Of a DNA stretch of 64,000 bases, positions 16,334-24,000 are shown in pieces. The stretch covers positions 558,001-622,000 of the forward strand of contig JAWMQO010000001.1 in the NCBI GenBank assembly GCA_033283325.1, written 5' to 3'. The translations under genes and the position numbers were made by a program. The notes below the pieces were generated by a model that worked only from the letters and a program-made list of their open reading frames with translations, was not told the DNA's origin and ran no database searches. Source of the stretch: Mangrovimicrobium sp033283325 (lineage in GTDB: Bacteria > Pseudomonadota > Gammaproteobacteria > Pseudomonadales > Halieaceae). How positions within the stretch are numbered: position 1 is the first letter of the stretch; every line of letters starts with the position of its first letter.

Positions 16334-17182
16334 TTATGCCTTTGCCTGGGACTGCCGCTGCAGTTCCCGAAAACTGCCGATAAACCCGCCGTCCACCTTG
16401 AGGTCGAGCCCGCTGACGTAGGAGGCGTCCTTCGACACGAGGAATAGTGCCGCACCGGCTATTTCCTCCGGTTCGCCGTGGCGACCGAGGGATATCAGGG
16501 TCTCCATCCAGGCGTAAGTATCCTTGCCGGCGGCTTCTTCCTGCTTGCCCATGCCCGTATCGATCAGTCCGGGGGAGAGGCTGACAAGGCGTTTGCCTTC
16601 CTTGCCCCACTCGCCGGCCTTGGCTTCGACGTAAGTAATCAGGGCGCGCTTGCTGTAGGGGTAGGCAGCGGAGGGATCGTTCAGGGGCGCGCCCGGGAGT
16701 TGGGCCAGCCTCTCCGGCAGCCCCGGATTTTGGGAGTCCGCCAGCAGTGCCTCGATTTCCGGGTTCGGCGGTACCATGTGGGCGCTCATCGAGGAGATAC
16801 AAACCGCGCAGCTCCCGCTGCTCAGTGTCGGGCGCAGGGCCTCCAGTGCGGCGATGAATCCGATCAGGTCGACTTCGACGATACGCGGCCCTGCGGCCAT
16901 GGTGGGCGACAGGCCCACGGTGTGCACCAGGCCATCGATACCACTTTCGCCGGCGGCGCTGACGAGGGCGTCGATGCTTTCGGAATCGGTCACATCCAGC
17001 ACGCACCACTTGGCGTCTGCGCCTGCGGTGTTGCACTCATCGGCCAGGGCGACGAGTTTGTCGGCGTCGAGGTCAGCCAGGAGCAGGTCCCAGCCCCTGT
17101 CGATGGCGGCGAGGCAGGTGGCGCGGCCCATACCACCTGTGGCACCGGTGACAAGCAGGCGGGGGCGAGGGGAATCAGTCAT
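16334..17182 (-). CDS. Short-chain dehydrogenase/reductase
   Basis: The 282-residue protein has the SDR cofactor loop TGATGGMGRAT near residue 13, an acidic LLADLDADK after the second strand (suggesting NAD preference), catalytic Ser in ISSMSAHM and Tyr-Lys in YPYSKRAL. The C-terminus has the VSGLDLKVDGGFIGS segment common to classical SDRs. There is an insert of about 40 residues between the Ser and Tyr motifs (PPNPEIEALLADSQNPG...), longer than usual and possibly a substrate lid. It is divergent from the crotonase-like gene with 215 bp between; I see no clear regulatory site there apart from a weak CCTGT/ACAGG dyad. The substrate is unknown. Confidence 0.88.
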   Translation of the reverse strand: MTDSPRPRLLVTGATGGMGRATCLAAIDRGWDLLLADLDADKLVALADECNTAGADAKWCVLDVTDSESIDALVSAAGESGIDGLVHTVGLSPTMAAGPRIVEVDLIGFIAALEALRPTLSSGSCAVCISSMSAHMVPPNPEIEALLADSQNPGLPERLAQLPGAPLNDPSAAYPYSKRALITYVEAKAGEWGKEGKRLVSLSPGLIDTGMGKQEEAAGKDTYAWMETLISLGRHGEPEEIAGAALFLVSKDASYVSGLDLKVDGGFIGSFRELQRQSQAKA

Positions 17183-17397
17183 CTTTTTATCCTGTTATTT
17201 ACGTTCGAGGTATCAGCCTCAATGTTGCGAGGCATCCATAAGCCTGTCAATCCGCGATACCAACAGGCCCTCTGAGGTGGCCGACTTTCGATATCATTGG
17301 CGCCCGATACCGTGCTCCTGCTCCTCCCTCCCGGGCTCCGGGATTGCACTACCGGAGCGGCGGGTTACACTCATCGCTTTCAAATCCCGGTCCTGGT

Positions 17398-18306
17398 ATG
17401 CAAGTACGGACTTCACTGATCATTGCAGCTCGCGAGCTGCCTGCCACGCCGGACTGGCTCTATCAACAGCCCTGTCCGGTCATTGCCGTGGGAGAGAGTG
17501 CGCCCAATGCAGACCTCTGCGTCGCCTCATTCGAGGAAGCGCAGGCGCTGGCAGGTCGAATCGCACAGCAACCTGCGGCGGCCCTGGCCCTGGTACAGGT
17601 ACTGCGCGCCGTGGAGCTGCTGCCGCTGGAATTGGGGCTGAACGTCGAATCCCTGGCCTACGCGACATTGCAGGGGGGTGCCGGGCACCGTGCATGGCTG
17701 GCCGCTCGCGCTGAGCCGCCGCAGGCGATAGCGGGGGGCGAGGGCGAGGCAATCCTGCTGGAGCGGGACGGGGATGTGCTGCGGGCTGTTCTCAACCGGC
17801 CCCGGGAGCGCAATTCGATGACGGTGGAAATGCGCGATGCCTTGATCGAATTGTTTGAACTGGTGATCCTCGATAACAGCATCGAGCGTGTCGACCTGAG
17901 CGGGGCGGGCGCCTGTTTCAGTGTCGGTGGTGAGCTGCGCGAGTTTGGGCTCGCCGTGGACACCGCCGAGGCCCACCGGATTCGCAGCCTGTGCCTGCCG
18001 GGGCGCCTGCTGGCGCGCTGCGCGGATCGCGTCCACTGCCATGTGCACAGCGCCTGTCTCGGTTCCGGCGCGGAGTTTCCCGCCTTCGCCGGGAGGGTCA
18101 TCGCCCACCCGCGAAGCTTTTTCCAGTTGCCGGAGCTGGACCTCGGGCTGATTCCCGGCGCCGGTGGCTGCGTTTCCATCAGCCGGCGGATAGGGCGCCA
18201 GCGCACCGCGTGGATGGTGCTCTCGGGCAAGCGGGTGAACGCTGCGACAGCGCTGGAGTGGGGTCTGGTAGACGCTATCGCCGAATCACCCGGCGCTGTA
18301 GATTAA
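17398..18306 (+). CDS. Crotonase-fold (enoyl-CoA hydratase/isomerase) protein, apparently circularly permuted
   Basis: In this 302-residue protein, residues 121-302 read like the N-terminal core of a crotonase: VLRAVLNRPRERNSM, first oxyanion loop GACFSVGGELREFG (171-184), second oxyanion loop HSACLGSGAEF (217-226), then FFQLPELDLGLIPGAGG, ending at ALEWGLVDAIAES. A normal crotonase would continue with about 60 helical residues after GLVDAI. Here the protein stops, and a segment that looks like that missing tail (EEAQALAGRIAQQPAAALAL, then GLNVESLAYATLQGG) lies at residues 45-105, before the core. This suggests a permuted order. The start ATG at 17398 fits this. Glutamates of the hydratase pair are not obvious. 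It converges with the amidohydrolase gene with a 21-bp overlap. Confidence 0.75.
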   Translation: MQVRTSLIIAARELPATPDWLYQQPCPVIAVGESAPNADLCVASFEEAQALAGRIAQQPAAALALVQVLRAVELLPLELGLNVESLAYATLQGGAGHRAWLAARAEPPQAIAGGEGEAILLERDGDVLRAVLNRPRERNSMTVEMRDALIELFELVILDNSIERVDLSGAGACFSVGGELREFGLAVDTAEAHRIRSLCLPGRLLARCADRVHCHVHSACLGSGAEFPAFAGRVIAHPRSFFQLPELDLGLIPGAGGCVSISRRIGRQRTAWMVLSGKRVNAATALEWGLVDAIAESPGAVD

Positions 18307-19698
18307 TTCCCCGGCTCGCCAGGCACTGCGCACCAGGCCCGCATCGAGTTCTTCCCGCGCGCTTTCCCAGGCTTTGCCCAGGAGGCAGAGGTCGGCCGCT
18401 TCTCCGACTTCGACCTGGCGCTGCCGCACACCCGGCGCGTCCGCTGGCGAGAGAAAAAGCTCGAGGGCCTGTTCCGGGCTCAGCGCCTCCGCTTCCCCCA
18501 TGACCACACCGGCAGGCGTTTGCCGCTTCACCGCCGCGCGCATTGCGGCCCAGGGATCGGCGCTGCCGAAGGCTGCGTCGGAGCCGGCTGCCAGCGGTAT
18601 GCCGGCCTCGACAAAGGCGGCGCAGCGGTAGAGCCAGGCCTGGTCTGCCGGGTCCACCTCGCGCAGATACTGGTCGCCCCGCTCACTGATAAAATGCGGC
18701 TGGGTCACGACCCGCAGGCCGAGTTCAGCGATCAGGGACAACTGTTGGTCCGGGCAAACCGAGGCGTGTTCGATGCGATCTCCCGTGATGCTGCCGCTGT
18801 GCTCGAAGGCCGCGAGGGTGAAGACCAGTTCGGTGAGGGTCACGCAGTGGACCGCGACGGCCCGTCCGTCCGCATGGGCTGTACTGATATTTGCGCACAG
18901 TAGATCAAAAGGCGGCAGTTGCGACTCCAGCAAGTGAATTTTCAGTTCCCCGCGCTGCAGCGCGCTGCTGTTCGCCTGTGCGTCAATGGCCTCGCCGCCC
19001 ATCATCCGCACCCGCTGCAGCAGGGAGCCACTGGCCTGGGCCTCGTGGAAACCGGCCCATTCCATCGCGCCGTTGTGTGGGGTGGTATCGGTGATGCCGG
19101 TCACCCCGTAAGCCGCCAGCAGCGCGCTGGCGCGGGAGAGTTCCGGCAGGCGGCTGCCGAGTCGCTGGCGCAGCCAGACATCCGCCTCGTAGAGGCGCCC
19201 GGTCGGCTCGCCGCCGATGCGCTCGAGTCCCGCCGGTCCCTCCCCCCGCAGCAGCTCGAGTTCCGCCAGCGCGGCTGAATTGAGCACCCAGAGGCGCCCG
19301 CCGCGGTGTTGGATGCGGCAGGGACGGTCGGGAATGTGGCGGTCCAGCCAGGCGCGGTCGATTTCACCCGCCACCGAAGGGTGATAGGCAATTCCCCGCA
19401 GCCAGCTGTCCGGGGCGGTGTTGGCGCGCTGGAGGGCCGCTGCGAATTGCCTTGCGTCGGTGATGTCCGGTGGGCCGCAGCGCAGGGAGTCGAGTGCGGC
19501 TGCCAGCGATACCAGGTGAATGTGATGATCGTGCAGGCCGGGCAGGAGCGCGGCGCCCCGGGCTTCGACAAGGGCCTCGCCCGGTAATGGCGGAAGCGAT
19601 TCGGCGATGGCCGCTATGTTGCCGCCCTGCAATCGCAGGTCGCGCAGCCCCGTTCCGCCATAGATTTGCGCCTGTCGGATCAGTGTGGAATTGGGCAT
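18286..19698 (-). CDS. Amidohydrolase family 3 (YtcJ-like) protein
   Basis: The product is about 470 residues. The N-terminus (LIRQAQIYGGTGLRDLRLQGG) and LLPGLHDHHIHLVSL are the amidohydrolase-3 entry strand and metal motif, followed by CVTLTELVFTLAAFEHSG, RIEHASVC and AAGSDAAFGSADPWAAM with the final metal-ligand Asp. Members hydrolyse N-acyl, formyl or carbamoyl groups; the substrate here is unknown. I place the start at the ATG at 19698, because the longer frame overlaps the upstream CoA-transferase gene and lacks family-like residues. The upstream gene ends only 7 bp away, so the two are translationally linked. The 3' end overlaps the convergent crotonase-like gene by 21 bp. Confidence 0.82.
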   Translation of the reverse strand: MPNSTLIRQAQIYGGTGLRDLRLQGGNIAAIAESLPPLPGEALVEARGAALLPGLHDHHIHLVSLAAALDSLRCGPPDITDARQFAAALQRANTAPDSWLRGIAYHPSVAGEIDRAWLDRHIPDRPCRIQHRGGRLWVLNSAALAELELLRGEGPAGLERIGGEPTGRLYEADVWLRQRLGSRLPELSRASALLAAYGVTGITDTTPHNGAMEWAGFHEAQASGSLLQRVRMMGGEAIDAQANSSALQRGELKIHLLESQLPPFDLLCANISTAHADGRAVAVHCVTLTELVFTLAAFEHSGSITGDRIEHASVCPDQQLSLIAELGLRVVTQPHFISERGDQYLREVDPADQAWLYRCAAFVEAGIPLAAGSDAAFGSADPWAAMRAAVKRQTPAGVVMGEAEALSPEQALELFLSPADAPGVRQRQVEVGEAADLCLLGKAWESAREELDAGLVRSAWRAGELIYSAG

Positions 19699-19705
19699 AC
19701 CGCGG

Positions 19706-20935
19706 CTAGGCCCTTCGCGCCGCGGCAGCGGCGGCGATCTTTTCCGCTTCCAGGTAGTCGCGCCAGGCGGAGTAGCGCTGCCGATAGTCGCCATTCGCGG
19801 GTGCGGTGCCCGTGATGCAATGCCGCACGCTGCGCTCGAGGGCGAGGTCGACCAACTGCCCGCCTCCTTCCTGCCAGGAAGACCAGCCCGCCCGCGCCGC
19901 ATGCAGGCCGGTCAGCGGATCGGCGATGGCGTCTCCAATCACCAGCCACTGGCCTGTCGCTGCGTGGCATACCGCGGACAGTCCGGCAGCAATGCCCGCA
20001 TCGTCGCCGTAGGCGATGTAGTTGGCCTGGGGCTCCTCCCGCCCATAACCGGTGATGCTGATCCAGCTCAGGCCGGGCTGTTCGGCGAGAATGTTTTCCG
20101 CCACCAGTCCCATCTGGCGCAGGGCGCGGGGGCGCGATGCTTCCAGCACGATGTCAGCCTCGCGGATCAACTCGCGCAGTTCGCGTCGGCCCGCGTCTTC
20201 GTGCAGGGGCAGGGAGATTTCCCGCTTGCCCGCGTTCAGTAGCTGGAAGAATTCCGTCGACCCCTTGCGGGCGCCGTCCGGGCGCTGGCTGCTTTCGACC
20301 TTGATGACTTCCGCGCCGGCGGATTGCCACAGGTGGCTGCACAGGGGGCCGGCCCACAGGCTGGAGAGATCGACAACCCGCGGCGGGCGCTGTCGCGGCG
20401 GGCGCCGTTCGCCGATGTGTCGCAATTGCAGGCAGGCTGGGTTGCCCTGGGGAATGCGGGTGGCATCGACAACAGCCAGGCCCAGCAAGCGGGCGCGCTC
20501 GATAAGTTCCCGCGCCGACCGGCGTGAAACAAGCTCGCGCAGTTGTTCCCAGCTACCTTCTACCGGGATCTCCAGCCAGGCGGGGAGCAGTTCCCAGTCG
20601 CTGTCCCGGGGCAGGTTGATGCCGAGCATGCCGTCTGCGGTGGGCAGCAGGCGACAGAAACCGTTGTGTGATGCGTCGCCCTGGGCCCGGCTGCCGGTGA
20701 TGGCAGAGCGTTCCGTCAGCAGCGTGGCGCCGCTGACACCATGAAGTACTTCTTGATTGGTGATGGCGCGGAAACTTTCGAGCAAGGTGTCAGCGTAGCT
20801 GGCCAGGGGAACAGGGCAGAGCGCGGGCGCGCCGCTGTCGCCGCTCAGGGACATGACGCCGCTGCGTGCTTCGCGCGCGGCGGCCGCGTCACGGGTTCGC
20901 GCGCTGTCCTTTTCGCCTTGTCGGTGTATCTGCAT
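19706..20935 (-). CDS. Class III (CaiB/BaiF) CoA-transferase, apparently circularly permuted
   Basis: Of about 409 residues, the stretch from about 185 to 370 is the large-domain core of a CaiB/BaiF transferase: RVVDLSSLWAGPLCSHLW, AGAEVIKVES, LLNAGKREISLPL, ADIVLEASRPRALRQMGL, SWISITGYG and YGDDAGIAAGL, where the Asp fits the CoA-carrying catalytic residue (311/312). Normally this core is at the N-terminus and the small domain follows. Here a small-domain-like segment (CRLLPTADGMLGINL ... ARELIERARLLGLAVVDA) comes first, at about 93-160, and the protein ends soon after the core. Start choice is uncertain (20935 or 20854; no clear ribosome site). The gene precedes the amidohydrolase gene by 7 bp. 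Confidence 0.75.
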   Translation of the reverse strand: MQIHRQGEKDSARTRDAAAAREARSGVMSLSGDSGAPALCPVPLASYADTLLESFRAITNQEVLHGVSGATLLTERSAITGSRAQGDASHNGFCRLLPTADGMLGINLPRDSDWELLPAWLEIPVEGSWEQLRELVSRRSARELIERARLLGLAVVDATRIPQGNPACLQLRHIGERRPPRQRPPRVVDLSSLWAGPLCSHLWQSAGAEVIKVESSQRPDGARKGSTEFFQLLNAGKREISLPLHEDAGRRELRELIREADIVLEASRPRALRQMGLVAENILAEQPGLSWISITGYGREEPQANYIAYGDDAGIAAGLSAVCHAATGQWLVIGDAIADPLTGLHAARAGWSSWQEGGGQLVDLALERSVRHCITGTAPANGDYRQRYSAWRDYLEAEKIAAAAAARRA

Positions 20936-21076
20936 GCGGGGGAGTTTACACGATCCCGCCAGGCCGTCGCCGCCCCTCGTGTTTCCCCGCGCAGGCCCTG
21001 GACGGGAGGGCGAGGACAGGCGCACTCCCGCTTGCTAAGCTGGACGGAAAACCGGACAGCACAGGGAGAGCCCCGC

Positions 21077-21454
21077 ATGCCCACCAATTCCGAGATCGTC
21101 ACCGAGTTCATCAATTCCTGGGCGGAACTGGATGTCGAAAAGATGCTCGCTTATTTCACCGAAGATGCCGAGTACATCAACATTCCCATCGACCCGCCCA
21201 ATCGTGGCAAGGCGGCGATCCGGGCAATGATCAGCGAGTTCCTCGGCATGGCCCAGGCGATGGAGTTCATTACCCACTACCAGGGCGAGACGCCCGAAGG
21301 CCATATCCTCAATGAACGTACCGACCGCTTCCTGATCAATGGCCAGTGGCTGGACCTGCCGGTGATGGGCATCTTCGAACTGGAGGGTGGAAAGATAAAA
21401 AAATGGCGGGACTATTTCGATATGAACCAGTTCACCAGCCAGATGCCGCAGTAG
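21077..21454 (+). CDS. Limonene-1,2-epoxide hydrolase-like (SnoaL-fold) protein
   Basis: The 125-residue protein has the NTF2/SnoaL cone fold with the residue pattern of limonene-1,2-epoxide hydrolases. The Tyr-x-Asn pair lies in EYINIPI (Y33, N35), Arg-x-Asp in ERTDRF (R81, D83), and the final Asp in KKWRDYFD (D112 or D115). These correspond to the Tyr53/Asn55/Arg99/Asp101/Asp132 set of the Rhodococcus enzyme, which activates water for one-step epoxide opening. The start ATG at 21077 is preceded by GGGAGAG. It is divergent from the CoA-transferase gene and its stop directly abuts the stop of the convergent GFA gene. The call rests on the motif pattern. Confidence 0.8.
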   Translation: MPTNSEIVTEFINSWAELDVEKMLAYFTEDAEYINIPIDPPNRGKAAIRAMISEFLGMAQAMEFITHYQGETPEGHILNERTDRFLINGQWLDLPVMGIFELEGGKIKKWRDYFDMNQFTSQMPQ

Positions 21455-21862
21455 CTAGTTCGAAGGCGGCAGGCGCAGTGCCGTCCACGCGGGAAATTCC
21501 TGCCTGAAGCCGACTTCGGTCGCCACCAGGTCGTGAGGCGGCGTGATACAGGCCAGCGCCATGTGCATTTCACCCGCCCACTTGCTGGAGCGAAACAGTA
21601 TCCGGGTGCCGCACTGTGGGCAAAAGCCCCGCTCGGACTCGGCACTGGAAGCGTACCAGCGGACGACGTCATCGTCCGTATCAAAGCGGAACTGCGGTGT
21701 CCTGACCCCGACCCAGCAAACTGCCGAGGCACCGTGTGCCCGGCGACAGGATTCGCAGACACAATCGGCGACGAAGCGCGGTGGCCCGCTGAAGGAAAAG
21801 CGCACCGCGCCGCACATGCAGCTTCCCCGGTAGATTTTTTCCACGCTGACCTGCCTCCGCAC
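21455..21862 (-). CDS. GFA (glutathione-dependent formaldehyde-activating)-family zinc protein
   Basis: The 135-residue protein has the GFA/CENP-V zinc fold: SCMCGAVRF near the N-terminus, CVCESCRRAHG about 20 residues later and FCPQCGTRILF near residue 82, supplying the two zinc sites. Family members are often annotated as glutathione-dependent formaldehyde-activating enzymes, but for most of them, this one included, the activity is untested. It ends directly against the stop codon of the convergent limonene-epoxide-hydrolase-like gene and begins 84 bp from the hipA stop codon. Several closely spaced possible starts exist; the ATG at 21862 is used. Confidence 0.85.
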   Translation of the reverse strand: MRRQVSVEKIYRGSCMCGAVRFSFSGPPRFVADCVCESCRRAHGASAVCWVGVRTPQFRFDTDDDVVRWYASSAESERGFCPQCGTRILFRSSKWAGEMHMALACITPPHDLVATEVGFRQEFPAWTALRLPPSN

Positions 21863-21946
21863 TGATCGGGATGATGACTCCCACAGTCTAGTGCGCCGCA
21901 GGAGCGGCGGCCACGGCGGCGGTGCCGGCGGTTGCGGGGCGTCTGG

Positions 21947-23326
21947 TCAGAACGGGAACTCGTGTTGCGCCTCGTTTGCACTGTCCTGCTTGCGATCGCT
22001 TTTCGGCGCGCCGCGTTTCAGCGGCAGCAGGTCACTCGGCAGCGTCCCCCCGATTTTATCCTGTACCGTCTCCGGCACGCCCGCCACGCTGGCGAATTCA
22101 CGCCAGCGTGAAACCGAGAGCGCCACCTGCTCGACTATCGCTTCGGCCCGACCGCGCTTCATCGAGGCGTTTTTCGCACAGGCCCTGAAGTCTTGCATGT
22201 CAAAGCCCTCCCGCTTGCCGTTCATGGACATCTGGTGGGTAGCGGTCCAGACGCCCTCGGGGTTGAAGCTGTAGGTGAGGTCGAAGGCAGGGGAGAGGGA
22301 CCACTCGCCGGCCTTGTTCATCAGGAAAGCAATGTTCTTGACGTGATCGTCCTGGTTGCGGGCGAGGATATTGAAGGTCATGCGCCTGAACTGCTCTTCG
22401 ATATCACGCATGGGCAGGCCGAGTTGCCGCATCACCAGCAGGGATTGCTCGTAGCTGTATGCGCCGGCCATGTTGAAATCGTAATGGGCGAGGGCGCAGA
22501 GCGACTGCATGTGGAGCTTTTCGCCGCCCGCCAGGCGGTCGAAGCGCCGGGTCATGAAGTGCTGCCGGCCGTTCTCCTCGAACAGCCGGCACTCCTCGAT
22601 GTCGATGCCGCAGTCCCGGGCCATCAGGAAATAGGCGTACTCGATCAGGCCGTAACCTTTCGGGTCTTCCAGTTCCTTGTCGCGGTTGCCGCTGACACCG
22701 TCGAATTTCAGCAACCAGTATTCGAAGCCCTCACCCGCATCTACCTGTCCCGAACGCACTTCATTGCTCTGCGGGTTCCAGGCGATCACTGCCTTGGCCC
22801 TGGCGCCGCCGGCGGAGGTGCCTACTCGCAGGATGTCGCGCATGGCATCGGCCCTGTCCTCGCTGGCGAAGGAGGCTTGCAGGGTGTTGCGGTGAGTCAG
22901 AATCTCAGAGGCCAGTTCCACCAGCTGCTCCACTTCGATCCGGCCTGCCTGGCGTGGGGCCGGGCCAGTGGCGGGGGCGAACTCCAGTGCTCCCATGCCA
23001 CGGGCGCCGGTGTAGCACAGGCGTTCCACCGCGTTGAAGGATTCCGGACCGCGGCCCTGTGCCGCCAACCAGGCGTTGATTAGGGCGTTGCCGAACTTGT
23101 CCGGCAGGGAGTCCGCCAGCAGGCCGGGCAGGCCGTGAAAGGTTTCCCTGGCCAGTTCACCGAAGCGGTAAACGCGCCGTGACAGGGGCATGACGATGGG
23201 AGATACCTCAATGCCGCTGCCGGCGAAGTCCGCGGCGTATTCAAAAGCCGCGATATCTTCACCCTCGGCCAGTGACACCGCACCAATCGTCCTGCCCCAG
23301 AGCCGGACTTCCGCAAGGGTGGTCAA
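21947..23326 (-). CDS. hipA: HipA-type serine/threonine kinase toxin
   Basis: The 459-residue protein is a full-length HipA. It has an N-terminal subdomain with PLLADSLPDKFGNAL-like wording (GLLADSLPDKFGNAL), the glycine-rich loop GTSAGGARAK (169-178), the kinase catalytic segment NQDDHVKN (324-331) and the metal-binding DLTYSF (349-354). In E. coli HipA phosphorylates glutamyl-tRNA synthetase and induces persistence; homologues can have other targets. The gene starts within the last bases of hipB (4-bp overlap), the standard antitoxin-first order. All catalytic motifs are present, so the toxin is probably active. The pair sits beside an AT-rich intergenic stretch, unlike the surrounding GC-rich DNA. 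Confidence 0.93.
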   Translation of the reverse strand: MTTLAEVRLWGRTIGAVSLAEGEDIAAFEYAADFAGSGIEVSPIVMPLSRRVYRFGELARETFHGLPGLLADSLPDKFGNALINAWLAAQGRGPESFNAVERLCYTGARGMGALEFAPATGPAPRQAGRIEVEQLVELASEILTHRNTLQASFASEDRADAMRDILRVGTSAGGARAKAVIAWNPQSNEVRSGQVDAGEGFEYWLLKFDGVSGNRDKELEDPKGYGLIEYAYFLMARDCGIDIEECRLFEENGRQHFMTRRFDRLAGGEKLHMQSLCALAHYDFNMAGAYSYEQSLLVMRQLGLPMRDIEEQFRRMTFNILARNQDDHVKNIAFLMNKAGEWSLSPAFDLTYSFNPEGVWTATHQMSMNGKREGFDMQDFRACAKNASMKRGRAEAIVEQVALSVSRWREFASVAGVPETVQDKIGGTLPSDLLPLKRGAPKSDRKQDSANEAQHEFPF

Positions 23327-23673
23327 GAGTCATCCCCCCATTCCCAGGAGGCTGTATTCGTTTTGTCACCGCGCCTGCCGGAGGCGCGCTGCCGCCGTTT
23401 GCCCTTGCGCTGCAAGAGGTCCATAGGCCGTGGGCCTGCTTCCGCTACCAGGCTCTCCAGCCCTGCCATGGCATCCAGCGCCCGCAGTACCCGGATCAGG
23501 CTGGATAACTGGGAGGATTGGCCGGCTTCCATCCGCTCCAGGGTACGTTTGGCGACCCCCGCCTGCTCCGCCACCGCGGCCTGGGTGAGTTGGAGATCGA
23601 CCCGGTGGGCAGCGAGACGCGCTCCTATTTCGCCGAGTATCGCTTCATCAGACATCAGAGAGGATATTTTCAT
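23323..23673 (-). CDS. hipB: HipB-type Xre antitoxin and repressor
   Basis: The 116-residue protein has an Xre helix-turn-helix over residues 12-65 (LGEIGARLAAHRVDLQLTQ, then AGVAKRTLERMEAG) and a basic, disordered C-terminal tail of about 30 residues. It is expected to neutralise HipA and to repress the operon by binding palindromes upstream. Two TCGT-N8-ACGA palindromes lie directly upstream, the nearer one only 2 bp from the proposed ATG at 23673. A second possible start at the seventh codon would leave more room for a ribosome site, although none is clear for either. It overlaps hipA by four bases. Confidence 0.9.
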   Translation of the reverse strand: MKISSLMSDEAILGEIGARLAAHRVDLQLTQAAVAEQAGVAKRTLERMEAGQSSQLSSLIRVLRALDAMAGLESLVAEAGPRPMDLLQRKGKRRQRASGRRGDKTNTASWEWGDDS

Positions 23674-23675
23674 AG

Positions 23676-23691
23676 TCGTAATATATGACGA
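23676..23691. promoter_or_regulatory. HipB operator 1 (predicted)
   Basis: TCGTAATATATGACGA is an almost perfect palindrome with TCGT/ACGA ends, directly upstream of hipB. A second site with the same ends lies exactly 40 bp away, about four helical turns, which suits cooperative repression and DNA looping. Confidence 0.7.
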
Positions 23692-23715
23692 ATAACATGC
23701 AAAAATGGGTTTAAG

Positions 23716-23731
23716 TCGTAAAAATATACGA
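23716..23731. promoter_or_regulatory. HipB operator 2 (predicted)
   Basis: TCGTAAAAATATACGA has the same TCGT/ACGA ends and 16-bp length as operator 1. A further partial match, ATATATCGTCA, follows at about 23749-23759. The promoter for hipBA probably lies within these AT-rich sites. Confidence 0.65.
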
Positions 23732-23919
23732 TAAAGCAGTCCTGATCAATATATCGTCAATTATGGCGAGCAGGAATCCCGGTCGCAATGCGCGCGAGTG
23801 TGGGCAATTTGGTGCCGGGCAGTCGCAAGGCTGACTTGCCGAAGATACCCTTGCACTTGTACCGCACCCTGTGAGGCACTTGGGTTTTCCCAGTGATTCC
23901 GGCATGGGATTTACTTCCG

Positions 23920-23947
23920 TTTATATCGCAAAATATGTCGATATAAA
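23920..23947. repeat. AT-rich inverted repeat near the hipBA control region
   Basis: TTTATATCG and CGATATAAA pair perfectly across a 10-bp spacer. The ends resemble the TCG/CGA words of the HipB operators, so this may be another regulator site or the edge of an inserted segment. No partner gene on that side is clearly controlled by it. Confidence 0.55.
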
Positions 23948-24000
23948 TGGGTGTATTGATTTAGTACGAATTTAATGACGATTTAAATTCTTCGTTAGCA

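Larger units (their letters stand above)
23674..24000. other. AT-rich gene-free stretch upstream of hipBA
   Basis: These 327 bp hold the two HipB operator-like palindromes, a third partial site and, at the far end, AT-rich DNA with repeated ACGA/TCG words. I find no credible gene. Base composition falls well below that of the flanking genes, which suggests that hipBA and its control region were acquired. Confidence 0.6.
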
